DNA of 64,000 nucleotides from Streptomyces sp. KMM 9044 (GCF_024701375.2 NZ_CP113910.1:6758001-6822000), one strand, 5' to 3'; positions 43,671 through 54,799 are shown, counted from the stretch's first letter. Numbers and translations are program-made. The notes: generated by a model not told the origin, from the sequence alone.

Positions 43671-45383
43671 GTGAACTCCAGTTATGCCGTACCCGCCGTG
43701 GCCCTCGTCGTCCTGGCGACCATCCTCGTCGGCGCCTTCGGCCTGCGCATCTCCCGTACCACCTCCGATTTCTACGTCGCCTCCCGCACGGTCGGCCCCC
43801 GTCTGAACGCGGCCGCCATCAGCGGCGAGTACCTCTCCGCCGCGTCCTTCCTCGGTATCGCGGGCCTGGTCCTGGTCCAAGGCCCCGACATGCTCTGGTA
43901 TCCGGTCGGCTACACCGCCGGTTATCTGGTCCTGCTGTTGTTCGTCGCCGCACCGCTGCGGCGCTCCGGCGCCTACACACTGCCCGACTTCGCCGAGGCC
44001 CGCCTCGCCTCGCACGCCGTGCGGCGGCTCGCGGGCGCCTTCGTCGTCGGCGTCGGCTGGCTGTACCTGCTGCCCCAGCTCCAGGGTGCGGGGCTCACCC
44101 TGACCGTGCTGACCGGCGCCCCCGACTGGCTCGGCGGAGTGATCGTCGCCGTCGTGGTCACCGTCATCGTCGCCGCCGGCGGCATGCGCAGCATCACCTT
44201 CGTGCAGGCCTTCCAGTACTGGCTCAAGCTCACCGCCCTGCTCGTGCCTGCCCTGTTTCTGGTCCTCGCCTGGCAGAGCGACGGGGCGCCCAGCCACGCC
44301 TTCGACGAACCCGCCACCTTTCGCGAACAGCATGCTGTCCGCGTGGACGACACCGTCGACCTGAGGATCGTCGACCCGCTGGCCGTCACCGTGGACGGCA
44401 CCGTCGACGGCCGCGAACACGAGGGCACCGAGGTCCGCCTGAGCGCCGGCACTCATCGCATCGACGGCGGTACCCGGCTGACCTTTTCCGAAGGGGCCGA
44501 GGTCCCGGCCGCGGGGCGCGGCGCCGACGACGCGCTCTCGCCCTCACGTGCCGAGTCCCGCGAGGAACGCCCGCTGTACGCCACGTACGGGCTGATCCTC
44601 GCCACCTTCTTCGGCACGATGGGCCTGCCGCATGTGGTGGTCCGCTACTACACCAGCCCGCACGGCGTCGCCGCCCGTCGTACCACCGTCGCCGTTCTCG
44701 GCCTGATCGGCGCCTTCTACCTGCTGCCTCCGGTCTACGGAGCCCTCGGCCGCCTGTACGCACCCGAACTGACCCTCACCGGCGACGCGGACGCCGTCGT
44801 GCTCCTGCTGCCCGGCCGCATGTTCGGGGGAGTGGGCGGTGATCTGCTCGGCGCGCTGGTCGCCGGGGGAGCCTTCGCCGCGTTCCTGTCCACGGCCTCC
44901 GGGCTGACCATGGCCGTGGCCGGCGTGATCACCCAGGACGTCCTGCCCTCGCGCGGTGTACGGCACTTCAGGCTCGGCACGGTCCTCGCCATGGCCGTCC
45001 CGCTCCTGGCCAGCGTCCTGGTCGGCGGGCTGCCGGTGGCCGACGCCGTGGGGCTCGCCTTCGCCGTGTCGGCCTCCTCGTTCTGCCCGCTGCTCGTCCT
45101 CGGTATCTGGTGGCGCCGGCTCACGCCGCCCGGCGCGGCGGCCGGCATGCTGGTCGGCGGCGGCTCCGCCTTCCTCGCCGTCGCCGCGACCATGGCCGGC
45201 TATCCGGGCCGGGGTGCGTGGCACGCGCTGCTCGCCTGGCCCGCGCTGTGGTCGGTACCGGTGGGCTTCCTCACCATGATCCTGGTCTCCCTGGCCACGC
45301 CCGGCCGGGTACCGCCCGGCACGGCGGCGGTGCTCGCCCGGTTCCATCTGCCGGAAGAACTACGGACGGAGGTGTCCAAGTGA
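43671..45383 (+). CDS. Sodium:solute symporter (ActP-like) with a polar insertion
   Basis: 570 residues, start GTG. About 12-13 hydrophobic segments are visible, with SSS-family motifs such as DFYVASRTVGPRLNAAAISG, AASFLGIAGLVLVQG and GALVAGGAFAAFLSTASGLT. ActP-type members import acetate, pyruvate or propionate. Between about residues 205 and 305 there is a hydrophilic insertion rich in Asp, Thr and Val (VDDTVDLRIVDPLAVTVDGT) that is absent in E. coli ActP as I remember it. Its stop overlaps the kinase start (GTGA). Substrate probably a short-chain monocarboxylate. Confidence 0.9.
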   Translation: MNSSYAVPAVALVVLATILVGAFGLRISRTTSDFYVASRTVGPRLNAAAISGEYLSAASFLGIAGLVLVQGPDMLWYPVGYTAGYLVLLLFVAAPLRRSGAYTLPDFAEARLASHAVRRLAGAFVVGVGWLYLLPQLQGAGLTLTVLTGAPDWLGGVIVAVVVTVIVAAGGMRSITFVQAFQYWLKLTALLVPALFLVLAWQSDGAPSHAFDEPATFREQHAVRVDDTVDLRIVDPLAVTVDGTVDGREHEGTEVRLSAGTHRIDGGTRLTFSEGAEVPAAGRGADDALSPSRAESREERPLYATYGLILATFFGTMGLPHVVVRYYTSPHGVAARRTTVAVLGLIGAFYLLPPVYGALGRLYAPELTLTGDADAVVLLLPGRMFGGVGGDLLGALVAGGAFAAFLSTASGLTMAVAGVITQDVLPSRGVRHFRLGTVLAMAVPLLASVLVGGLPVADAVGLAFAVSASSFCPLLVLGIWWRRLTPPGAAAGMLVGGGSAFLAVAATMAGYPGRGAWHALLAWPALWSVPVGFLTMILVSLATPGRVPPGTAAVLARFHLPEELRTEVSK

Positions 45384-46585
45384 GCGGATTCCTGGCAGGC
45401 CTGTGCGTCGCCGTCCTGCCCCTGCTGGCCGCCGGCTTCTGGCTCGGCCGGCGCACCGCACGGGCACCCGGCCTCGCCGGCCTCGGAACCCCCGTCGAGC
45501 ACGCCACCTTCGAGACCCTGCACACCGCATCCCTGGCCACGCCCCCGCTCCGCGCCGGACTGACCGAGGAGACCGCCGGCCGGTCCGCCCGCAAACTGCG
45601 CTCCCTGCTCGGCACCGACGCCCTGTGCCTCACCGACCGCGAACAGGTCCTCGTCTGGGACGGTGCCGGCGCCCATCACCGCACCGAGATCATGGAACGC
45701 CTGGCCGGCCCCCTCGAGTCCGGTCGCGGCGAGGCCTTCCCGCTCACCTGCGGCACCCCCGACTGCGCGGTGCGCTGGGCCGTCGTCGCCCCGCTCACCG
45801 TCGACGACCGGGTCCACGGCGCACTCGTCGCCTGCGCGCCCCGCGAGTCCGCGGTCCTGGTCCGGGCCGCCGCGGAGGTCGCCCGCTGGGTCTCCGTCCA
45901 GCTCGAACTCGCCGATCTCGACCAGTCCCGCACCCGCCTCATCGAGGCCGAGATCAGAGCGCTGCGGGCGCAGATATCCCCGCACTTCATTTTCAACTCA
46001 CTCGCCGTGATTGCCTCGTTCGTGCGCACCGACCCCGAGCGGGCCCGCGAGCTGCTGCTGGAGTTCGCCGACTTCACCCGCTACTCGTTCCGCCGGCACG
46101 GCGACTTCACCACCCTCGCCGACGAACTCCACGCCATCGACCACTACCTGGCGCTGGTGCGGGCCCGCTTCGGTGACCGCCTCTCCGTCACCCTGCAGAT
46201 CGCCCCCGAGGTGCTCCCGGTCGCCCTGCCCTTCCTCTGCCTGCAACCCCTGGTCGAGAACGCCGTCAAGCACGGCCTCGAGGGCAAGGCCGACAAGTGC
46301 CACATCCAGATCACCGCACAGGACACCGGCGCCGAAGCCCTCGTCATGATCGAGGACGACGGTGCAGGAATGGACCCCGGCCTGCTGCGCCGCATCCTCG
46401 CCCGCGAGGTAGACCACACGGGCGGTATCGGCCTGTCCAACGTCGACGACCGGCTCCGCCAGGTGTACGGCGACGACTACGGCCTCGTCATCGAGACCGC
46501 GGTCGGCGCGGGCATGAGAGTCACCGTCCGGCTGCCGAAGTACCAGCCGGGCGTGCACCTGGCGGGCCGGCTCACACCGAAGTGA
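45380..46585 (+). CDS. LytS/YehU-type sensor histidine kinase
   Basis: 401 residues, start GTG inside the symporter stop. One N-terminal membrane helix (LAGLCVAVLPLLAAGFWLG) is followed by a GAF-like region (SLLGTDALCLTDREQVLVWD) with CGTPDCAVRW, then the His_kinase domain LRAQISPHFIFNSL (phospho-accepting His), ENAVKHGLEGKADKC (N-box) and IEDDGAGM / GGIGLSNVDDRL (G-boxes). Unlike BtsS or LytS it has no 5-helix sensing module, so sensing may occur through the GAF-like domain or through contact with the symporter. It pairs with the LytTR regulator at the head of this operon. Confidence 0.92.
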   Translation: MSGFLAGLCVAVLPLLAAGFWLGRRTARAPGLAGLGTPVEHATFETLHTASLATPPLRAGLTEETAGRSARKLRSLLGTDALCLTDREQVLVWDGAGAHHRTEIMERLAGPLESGRGEAFPLTCGTPDCAVRWAVVAPLTVDDRVHGALVACAPRESAVLVRAAAEVARWVSVQLELADLDQSRTRLIEAEIRALRAQISPHFIFNSLAVIASFVRTDPERARELLLEFADFTRYSFRRHGDFTTLADELHAIDHYLALVRARFGDRLSVTLQIAPEVLPVALPFLCLQPLVENAVKHGLEGKADKCHIQITAQDTGAEALVMIEDDGAGMDPGLLRRILAREVDHTGGIGLSNVDDRLRQVYGDDYGLVIETAVGAGMRVTVRLPKYQPGVHLAGRLTPK

Positions 46586-46667
46586 GCCGGCCCGCCGGGC
46601 AGGGTCCTTCGTCCGGATCGGGCCGGATCAGGCACCGGGGCCCGCGAGCCCGGCCCGATCCGGACGA
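46561..46667 (+). terminator. Two strong tandem hairpins ending the symporter operon
   Basis: The first has 15-bp arms (46561-46575 with 46582-46596) and overlaps the kinase stop codon; the second has 18-bp perfect arms (46609-46626 with 46650-46667). Confidence 0.85.
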
Positions 46668-46713
46668 GAGGCCCTGGGTCCGGGGGAGGCTCGGCCAGTG
46701 CCTGTCCGGTAGC

Positions 46714-46890
46714 TCAGGCGCTGCGCGTGGCGACCATGGCGAGGGTGATCAGCCCCAGGACGACCCAGCCGAACCACAGCCATCCGTTGCTGCCGAGCGC
46801 CACCGTGTAGGCCGTCACGACGACGAGCCCGCCGACGGTGAGCACTCCCATGGTCTTCGTCGAGGTGGAACCGTTGCTGGAACCGGGCAT
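46714..46890 (-). CDS. Small membrane protein, 58 residues
   Basis: Starts MPGSSNGSTSTKTMGVLTVG, then two hydrophobic helices (GGLVVVTAYTVALG and WFGWVVLGLITLAMVA) and a short basic end. AGGAGG stands seven bases before the ATG, and third codon positions are strongly GC, so it is very likely a real gene. Similar tiny two-helix proteins occur across Streptomyces; function unknown. It lies downstream of the decayed kinase gene on the same strand. Confidence 0.75.
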   Translation of the reverse strand: MPGSSNGSTSTKTMGVLTVGGLVVVTAYTVALGSNGWLWFGWVVLGLITLAMVATRSA

Positions 46891-46903
46891 CGCGACACCC
46901 TCC

Positions 46904-48790
<1,887 letters not shown>

Positions 48791-48896
48791 GGATCGCCCC
48801 TGGTGGCTCATGCTACTGAACGGTGGCACCTCTCCGGCGCATCAGGGAGAAAGCGAGCGGCAAGGAAGAAGAGGAGAGAAAGTGACTGAAAGGGGT

Positions 48897-49847
48897 TCAT
48901 TTCCCGGTGGTGTGCAAGGAGGCCAGATAGGCGTTGTACGCCTCGAGTTCCTTGTCCCCGTCGCGGTCCGCAGCCCGGTCGGTGCGCTTGGCCTGCCGCT
49001 GGTCCGAGGCGTACCACTGGAACAGCAGCGCGATCAGCACCAGCACGGACGGGACCTCACTGAACGCCCAGGCGATACCGCCGGCCGCGTTCTGGTCGGA
49101 CAGCGCGTCGATGCCCAGGGAGCCCGGAGGGTTCTGGAAGCTCGTCACCATCGGCGCGGACGCCATCATCAGCGCGATGCCGAAGAACGCGTGGAACGGC
49201 ATGCCCGCGAACAGCTCCAGCATCCGCATCAGATGGCCCGGCCGGTGCGGGCCCGGGTCCACGCCCATGATCGGCCAGAAGAACACCAGGCCGACCGCGA
49301 GGAAGTGCACCATCATCGCGATGTGCCCCACCCGGGAGCCCATCAGGAAGTCGAACAGCGGGGTGAAGTACAGCCCGTACAGGCTCGCGATGAACATCGG
49401 GATGGTGAACACCGGGTGGGTGACGACCCGCATGTAGCGGCTGTGCAGCAGCATCAGCAGCAGTTCGCGCGGCCCCTTGCTGCCGCGGGCGGCGGGCGGC
49501 AGGGCACGCAGCGCCAGGGTGATCGGGGCGCCGAGCAGGAGCAGGATGGGCGACACCATGCTGATGACCATGTGCTGCACCATGTGCACGCTGAACATGA
49601 CCATGCCGTAGTCGTTCAGTCCGGTGCACATCATGAGGCCGATGCTCAGCACGCCGAGGACGAACGACACGGTCCGCCCCACCGGCCACTTGTCGCCACG
49701 CCGCGTCAGGCGCACGACCGCCCAGCCGTACAGCGCCAGTCCCAGCAGGCAGGCGACGAGGAAGAAGGGGTCCGCCGACCAGGCGAGCCCTCGCCCCAGC
49801 GTGAACGGCGGCAGATCCATGGTCATGCCGTGCCCGCTGTGATCCAT
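48897..49847 (-). CDS. CtaG-like (caa3_CtaG) membrane protein
   Basis: 316 residues with seven predicted membrane helices. The N-terminus MDHSGHGMTMDLPPFTLGRG is His/Met-rich, and family landmarks include MVMFSVHMVQHMVISMVSP, MMVHFLAVGLVFFWPIMGVD and FAGMPFHAFFGIALM with conserved His. Members of the caa3_CtaG family are linked to cytochrome c oxidase assembly and copper delivery. The 90 bp downstream hold no gene. It is preceded on the same strand by the pfkA terminator, so it is transcribed alone. Confidence 0.9.
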   Translation of the reverse strand: MDHSGHGMTMDLPPFTLGRGLAWSADPFFLVACLLGLALYGWAVVRLTRRGDKWPVGRTVSFVLGVLSIGLMMCTGLNDYGMVMFSVHMVQHMVISMVSPILLLLGAPITLALRALPPAARGSKGPRELLLMLLHSRYMRVVTHPVFTIPMFIASLYGLYFTPLFDFLMGSRVGHIAMMVHFLAVGLVFFWPIMGVDPGPHRPGHLMRMLELFAGMPFHAFFGIALMMASAPMVTSFQNPPGSLGIDALSDQNAAGGIAWAFSEVPSVLVLIALLFQWYASDQRQAKRTDRAADRDGDKELEAYNAYLASLHTTGK

Positions 49848-49902
49848 CCGCCGGCTCCGTTTCGTGGGGGTTGTGCGCCGTCTGTCCGCACCAGACTAGA
49901 AC

Positions 49903-49934
49903 CGCCCCCGGCCGCGGCTGCGACCGGGGGCGGC
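49903..49934 (-). terminator. Hairpin after pfkA
   Basis: CCGCCCCCGG (49903-49912) pairs with CCGGGGGCGG (49925-49934), about 40 bp after the pfkA stop and before the ctaG-like gene. Confidence 0.7.
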
Positions 49935-49974
49935 TTCGCTCGACGGCTTCCGGTACGCCGACGGGCGGCAGGTG

Positions 49975-51000
49975 CTACAGGACACACTCCGACTCGGCGT
50001 AGCGGTCCTCGGGCACCGTCTTCAGCGTCTCGACGGCCTCGGCCAGCGGCACTGTCACGATGTCCGTCCCGCGCAGCGCGGTCATTTGTCCGAACTCCCC
50101 GCGGTGCACGGCCTGAACGGCGTGCCAGCCGAACCGGGTGGCCAGCACCCTGTCGTACGCGGTCGGGGTCCCGCCGCGCTGGGTGTGTCCGAGGATCACC
50201 GGACGTGCCTCCTTGCCGAGCCGTGCCTCCAGTTCGACGGAGAGCTGCCGCGCGATCCCGGCGAACCGCTCATGGCCGTAGACGTCCTTGCCGCCCTCGT
50301 CGAAGTCCATGCCTCCGGCCCGCGGCTTGGCGCCCTCCGCGGCGACCACGATGGCGAACCGCTTGCCCGCCGAGAACCGCGCGCCGACCTTCGCGGTCAG
50401 CTCCTCGATGTCGAAGGGCCGCTCCGGTACGACGATCGCGTGCGCGCCGGCCGCCATGCCGGAGTGCAGGGCGATCCAGCCGGTGTGACGGCCCATGACC
50501 TCCACGATGAGCACCCGCTGGTGCGACTCGGCGGTCGTCTTCAGCCGGTCCAGCGCCTCGGTCGCCACGCCGACGGCCGTGTCGAAACCGAAGGTGACGT
50601 CGGTGACGGCGATGTCGTTGTCGATGGTCTTCGGCACGCCCACTATCGGCAGGCTGTTGTCCGACAGCAGCCGGGCCGCCTTCAGGGTGCCCTCACCACC
50701 GATCGGGATGATCGCGTCGAGGCCGAGCTCCTGGACGTGGCCCTTGGCCCGTGCCACCCCGTCCCTCAGATGCTCGGGACGTACCCGCGAGGAGCCGAGG
50801 ATGGTGCCGCCGAGGGAGAGGATGCCGCCCACCGCGTCGAGGTCGAGCTTGAGGTAGTCGCCCTCCAGGAGGCCCTTCCAGCCGTCCCGGAAGCCGATGA
50901 CCTCGTCGCCGTGGTCGACGACGGCACGGTGCACGACGGAGCGGATGACGGCGTTCAGACCGGGGCAGTCGCCGCCGGATGTGAGGACACCAATACGCAT
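49975..51000 (-). CDS. pfkA: 6-phosphofructokinase
   Basis: 341 residues. Landmarks are MRIGVLTSGGDCPGLNAVIR, GGEGTLKAA (nucleotide site), PKTIDNDIAVTDVTFGFDTA, EVMGRHTGWIAL and GHTQRGGTPTAYDR. The GGEGT and PKTIDND variants are those of the actinobacterial mixed-substrate group III enzymes, which in Streptomyces use ATP; a PPi-type enzyme would show GGDDT. It commits fructose-6-phosphate to glycolysis. ATG at 51000; a longer in-frame extension is not conserved. Confidence 0.95.
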   Translation of the reverse strand: MRIGVLTSGGDCPGLNAVIRSVVHRAVVDHGDEVIGFRDGWKGLLEGDYLKLDLDAVGGILSLGGTILGSSRVRPEHLRDGVARAKGHVQELGLDAIIPIGGEGTLKAARLLSDNSLPIVGVPKTIDNDIAVTDVTFGFDTAVGVATEALDRLKTTAESHQRVLIVEVMGRHTGWIALHSGMAAGAHAIVVPERPFDIEELTAKVGARFSAGKRFAIVVAAEGAKPRAGGMDFDEGGKDVYGHERFAGIARQLSVELEARLGKEARPVILGHTQRGGTPTAYDRVLATRFGWHAVQAVHRGEFGQMTALRGTDIVTVPLAEAVETLKTVPEDRYAESECVL

Positions 51001-51197
51001 AGCCCGAAACAACCTTCTAGCCGTGGGCCGGGACCGGACCGCGTCGTCCGGCTCGATCCCCGCCACCCTAGCGGCACCGGAGGCCGGGACCGAAGAACGC
51101 GTCCGCCTGCTGGACGACTGCGCTCACCTGTGCGGACCAGCCGTCAGACGGGCCGGGGCGCCGGCCCGTCCGACGGGGGCACAGGGGGCCGCAGGGC

Positions 51198-51926
51198 CTA
51201 CGCGGGCTGCTGCGAGGCCGAGATGCGCTCGCCCCGCAGTGCCTCGTACCAGTGGTCGTCGGTCGGCGGCAGCGCGTTGACGTCGAGCGCCAGCTTCAGC
51301 ATCAGGTCCGCGATCTGCGGGTTGCGGGCCAGCACCGGGCCGTGCATGTACGTGCCGAACACGGTGTCGTTGTAGGCACCCTCGGTGCCGTCCCCCGTGC
51401 CGTTGCCGTTGCCGAGATGCACCCGGGCGAGCGGGCGGGCCGTCGGACCGAGGTGGGTGACACCCTGGTGGTTCTCGAAACCGGTCAGCGGCGGCAGTCC
51501 CAGCGGCGGGTCGATGTCGCCCAGCACGTCACCGACGCACCGTGCGCCCTCGCCGCGCACCGAGACGACGTCGAGCAGGCCGAGGCCGGGCTCCCGCTGG
51601 CCGAGGTCGTTGATGAACTCGTGGCCGAGGATCTGGTAGCCGGCGCACACGGAGAACACGATCGCGCCGTTCCCCACCGCCCGGTGCAGGCCGCCGTCCC
51701 GGCGCAGCCGCTCGGCCGCGAGCCGCTGCGGACGGTCCTCACCGCCGCCGATCAGGTAGATGTCGCCGGACGTCGGGATCGGCTGGTCGCTGCGCACGTC
51801 GAGCCGGGACACGTCGAGGCCGCGCTGCCGGGCCCGGCGTTCCACGACGAGCACATTGCCCTGGTCACCGTAGGTGCTCAGCAGGTCGGGGTAGATCCAT
51901 ACGATCCGCAGACCGTTGTCGCTCAT
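51198..51926 (-). CDS. gatD: Lipid II isoglutaminyl synthase, glutamine amidotransferase subunit GatD
   Basis: 242 residues of the CobB/CobQ-like class I amidotransferase group: IYPDLLSTYGDQGNVLVVE, IYLIGGGEDRPQRLAAERLR, FSVCAGYQILGHEF (nucleophile Cys) and GTYMHGPVLARNPQIAD (catalytic His). GatD releases ammonia from glutamine for MurT, which amidates the D-Glu of lipid II stem peptides. It follows murT by 43 bp on the same strand, the usual pairing. Confidence 0.93.
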   Translation of the reverse strand: MSDNGLRIVWIYPDLLSTYGDQGNVLVVERRARQRGLDVSRLDVRSDQPIPTSGDIYLIGGGEDRPQRLAAERLRRDGGLHRAVGNGAIVFSVCAGYQILGHEFINDLGQREPGLGLLDVVSVRGEGARCVGDVLGDIDPPLGLPPLTGFENHQGVTHLGPTARPLARVHLGNGNGTGDGTEGAYNDTVFGTYMHGPVLARNPQIADLMLKLALDVNALPPTDDHWYEALRGERISASQQPA

Positions 51927-51969
51927 GAGGTCACTGTCCTTGTGAGTACGTCGCGATGCGTCGCCGGCG

Positions 51970-53208
51970 TCAGTTGCCGACGCGGCGGCGCAGGTCCTGG
52001 AACGCGGTGTAGTTGGCGATGACCTCGATCCGGCCGGGCGGGCACTGCTGGAGCGCCTGGTCGAGGTCCTCGCAGACCTGGAACTGCTGGTTCGCCACCT
52101 CGAGCCGCACCGCGAGGTCCAGCTTCCGGTCGCCGAGGACGACGATCGGGTGGCCGGTCAGCCGGGTGTAGTCGACGTCCCACAGCCAGGAGGTATCGGT
52201 GCCGTCGGCGGAACGCGCGTTCACCGACAGGATCACCGGGGTGGGCGGCGGGTCGATGAGAGAGAAGGTCTCCAGCCAGCCCGCGGGGTTCTTGGCGAGC
52301 AGCAGCCGCAGGTCACGGCCCTGGTGCTGGACGACGTCGTACCGGCCGGCGACGGCCTGCACCTGGTACATGCGCTCCAGGGCGACTTGCGGGGGCACCC
52401 CGAACACCGCGGCGACGGCCGCGGAACTCGCGGCATTCGCCTTGTTGGCGCGGCCCGGCAGCTGGAGGTGGATCGGCCAGGCGGAGCCGTGCGGGTCGAG
52501 GACGTGGTCGCCGGAGAGCGCCCAGCTCGGGGTGGGCCGGCGGAAGCCGCACTCGCCGCAGAACCAGTCGTCGCCGGGTCGCTGCATCACGCCGCCACAG
52601 GACGGGCAGGACCAGGCGTCGTCCTTCCACATCTGGCCCGCGGCGACCCAGATCACGTTGGGGGAGGAGGACGCGGCCCACACGACCAGCGGGTCGTCGC
52701 AGTTGGCGACGACGACCGCCTTGGAGCCGGCCAGGCCCTCGCGCCAGTTCTCCGCGAGCATCCGGGTCTCGCCGGCCCGGTCGAGCTGGTCGCGGGAGAG
52801 GTTGAGCAGGGCGATGCACTTGGGGTCGGTGTCGCGGGCGACTCCGGCGAGGTACTTCTCGTCGACCTCGATGACGCCGAACTTCGACTCCGAGCCGCCC
52901 GCGAGCGCCGAGGTGATGCCCGCGGGCATGTTGGCGCCGAGGGCGTTGGACACGACCGGCCCGGCGGCCCGCAGGGCCTCCGCGATGAGCCGGGTGGTGG
53001 TGGTCTTGCCGTTGGTCGCCGACACCAGGATGCAGTCCAGGTTCTGGGCGAGCCGGACCAGGAGATCGGGGTCGAGTTTGAGCGCGACCCGGCCGCCGAT
53101 CACCGAACCGCTGCCGCGTCCCGCGGCGCGTGATGCCGCTGCGACCGCCTTGCCGGCGGTCACGGCCAGCTTGGCCCGCGGCGTGAGCGGGTCCGAGTTG
53201 CCTGCCAT
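51970..53208 (-). CDS. murT: Lipid II isoglutaminyl synthase, Mur-ligase subunit MurT
   Basis: 412 residues. Mur-ligase P-loop VSATNGKTTTTRLIAEAL, central IEVDEKYLAGVARDT, LNLSRDQLDRAGE, a four-Cys zinc ribbon (CPSCGG then CGECG) in the middle and the DUF1727 C-terminal domain (LLAKNPAGWLETF, VNARSADGTDTSWLWDVDY). With GatD it converts iso-glutamate of lipid II to iso-glutamine. The start at MAGNSDPLTPRAKL follows AGGA; the in-frame Met at 53295 is less conserved. Confidence 0.94.
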   Translation of the reverse strand: MAGNSDPLTPRAKLAVTAGKAVAAASRAAGRGSGSVIGGRVALKLDPDLLVRLAQNLDCILVSATNGKTTTTRLIAEALRAAGPVVSNALGANMPAGITSALAGGSESKFGVIEVDEKYLAGVARDTDPKCIALLNLSRDQLDRAGETRMLAENWREGLAGSKAVVVANCDDPLVVWAASSSPNVIWVAAGQMWKDDAWSCPSCGGVMQRPGDDWFCGECGFRRPTPSWALSGDHVLDPHGSAWPIHLQLPGRANKANAASSAAVAAVFGVPPQVALERMYQVQAVAGRYDVVQHQGRDLRLLLAKNPAGWLETFSLIDPPPTPVILSVNARSADGTDTSWLWDVDYTRLTGHPIVVLGDRKLDLAVRLEVANQQFQVCEDLDQALQQCPPGRIEVIANYTAFQDLRRRVGN

Positions 53209-53356
53209 CAAGTCTCGATCCTCCTTGCGTACGCGCCGCGCCTGTGGCTGACGGCCACGTGGTGTGAACCTCAGCCTATCGAGATCCATTCGCACTCCAG
53301 AACCACGTCACCACCCATGAGACGGGAGTTGCTGTCAGGACCGTACTCTGACCGCC

Positions 53357-53947
53357 ATGCGAGACGGTTCCATCCCCGGTGTCCACGGTCGTGTCCGGCC
53401 CCTCACGCTGCTCGGCGACCCGGTGTTGCACGCGTCCTGCGAGGAGGTGACCGAGTTCGGCCCGGAACTGGCCCGCCTCGTGGAGGACTTGTTCGCGACG
53501 ATGTACGCCGCGCAGGGCGTGGGCCTGGCCGCCAACCAGGTGGGTGTGCCGCTGCGGGTGTTCGTGTACGACTGCCCGGACGACGAGGACGTCCGCCATC
53601 TGGGACATGTGGTCAATCCACGGCTGGTCGAGACGGACGGCGTGGTGGTGCGCGGCCCGGAGGGCTGTCTGTCGCTGCCGGGCCTGGAAGCCGGGACGGA
53701 ACGTCACGACCACGCGGTCGTCGAGGGCCGCACGGTGACCGGGGAGCCGGTCACCGTGCACGGCACGGGTTTCTTCGCCCGGTGCCTGCAGCACGAGTGC
53801 GACCACCTGGAGGGCCGCGTTTACGCCGATCGCCTCACCGGCTGGCGCCGGCGCAGACTCACCTGCCAGGTGCGGCGGGCCTCCTGGAGCGGGCGGGAGC
53901 AAGGGAAACGAGCAGAGCAAGCGGAGCAGGCGGAAAGAGAGGGGTGA
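53357..53947 (+). CDS. def: Peptide deformylase
   Basis: 196 residues carrying all three deformylase motifs: GVGLAANQVG, EGCLSLPG (metal Cys) and QHECDHLEG (metal His pair and Glu). It removes formyl from N-terminal Met using Fe/Zn. The first 14 residues and the last 40 (charged, Glu/Gln/Arg-rich) extend beyond the core. Streptomyces usually has several def genes; this one stands alone, divergent from murT and convergent with a TetR gene. Confidence 0.95.
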   Translation: MRDGSIPGVHGRVRPLTLLGDPVLHASCEEVTEFGPELARLVEDLFATMYAAQGVGLAANQVGVPLRVFVYDCPDDEDVRHLGHVVNPRLVETDGVVVRGPEGCLSLPGLEAGTERHDHAVVEGRTVTGEPVTVHGTGFFARCLQHECDHLEGRVYADRLTGWRRRRLTCQVRRASWSGREQGKRAEQAEQAEREG

Positions 53948-53985
53948 GGGGGCGGACCCTCCGGAGCGGGCGGCAGGGCCGGGGC

Positions 53986-54627
53986 TCAGAACCCGGGCCC
54001 GTCGACCCGGTCGCCCGCCGCCGCCAGCCGGCCCCACAGCAGGTCGGCCAGGCTGCGCACCAACTCGGCCCGGGAGCAAGGACGTTCGCCGAGCCACCAG
54101 TCGCCGGCCGCGTGCATCATGCCGACGATCCCGTGCCCCCACACGCGGGCCAGTTGCTGGCTGTCGGGACCGAGGTCCAGTCGCTCCTCGACGACCTGGG
54201 CCAGCTCCTCGCCCATGCGCCGCAGCAGCGGCGCCGAGTGCCTGCCGACGTCGAAGCCCTGGTCGCCGGGCGAACCCTCCGCCGGGTGCATCAGGAACCG
54301 GTACACCTGGGGGCGCAGCTCGATCGCCGCGAGATAGGTGTCCAGGGTGTTCTCGACCCGTTCCCGCCGGTCCGCCGGGGCGTCCAGGGCTGCCCGCAGC
54401 GAGGCCAGCAGGGCGTCGGTGTGCCGCTGGGCGAGGGCGGCGTACAGTCCTCCCTTGTCGCCGAAGTGCCGGTAGAGGATCGGTTTGGTGATGCCCGCCT
54501 CGGCGGCGATCGCGTTCATCGAGGCGTGCGGGCCGTCGCGCAGCACCACCCGGTCGGCGGCCTCCAGCAGCTCGCGCCGGCGGCGGTCGGCGGACCTCTG
54601 CTGATCGGTCCGCTGTGTGGTGTCCAT
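53986..54627 (-). CDS. TetR family regulator
   Basis: 213 residues. The TetR helix-turn-helix is clear: ELLEAADRVVLRDG, MNAIAAEAGITKPILYRHFG, DKGGLYAALAQ. The C-terminal domain (VWGHGIVGMMHAAGDWWLGE) is of a type common for lipid-metabolism repressors. It is divergent from an acyl-CoA dehydrogenase gene with a near-perfect inverted repeat between them, so it probably represses that gene in response to an acyl-CoA or fatty acid. Confidence 0.93.
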   Translation of the reverse strand: MDTTQRTDQQRSADRRRRELLEAADRVVLRDGPHASMNAIAAEAGITKPILYRHFGDKGGLYAALAQRHTDALLASLRAALDAPADRRERVENTLDTYLAAIELRPQVYRFLMHPAEGSPGDQGFDVGRHSAPLLRRMGEELAQVVEERLDLGPDSQQLARVWGHGIVGMMHAAGDWWLGERPCSRAELVRSLADLLWGRLAAAGDRVDGPGF

Positions 54628-54736
54628 GGTCTCTCCCCACCCCTGCTGATTCGGTGACGCCTGCGCAAACTAACACTGACGGTGTGACCTGCGGCGGACG
54701 GGATGTCGGGAGGGTCGGAGGAGTTGACTTTTCCTA

Positions 54737-54767
54737 CTTGCCGGTAACAGACTCTTGTTACCGTAAG
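54737..54767 (+). promoter_or_regulatory. Operator between tetR and acyl-CoA dehydrogenase gene
   Basis: CTTGCCGGTAACA, then GACTC, then TTGTTACCGTAAG: an inverted repeat with one indel. A TTGACT -35-like box at 54724-54729 precedes it, so binding would block the dehydrogenase promoter. Confidence 0.75.
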
Positions 54768-54799
54768 TAACATGCACGCGCGTCGCCGCTGGAGGGGAC

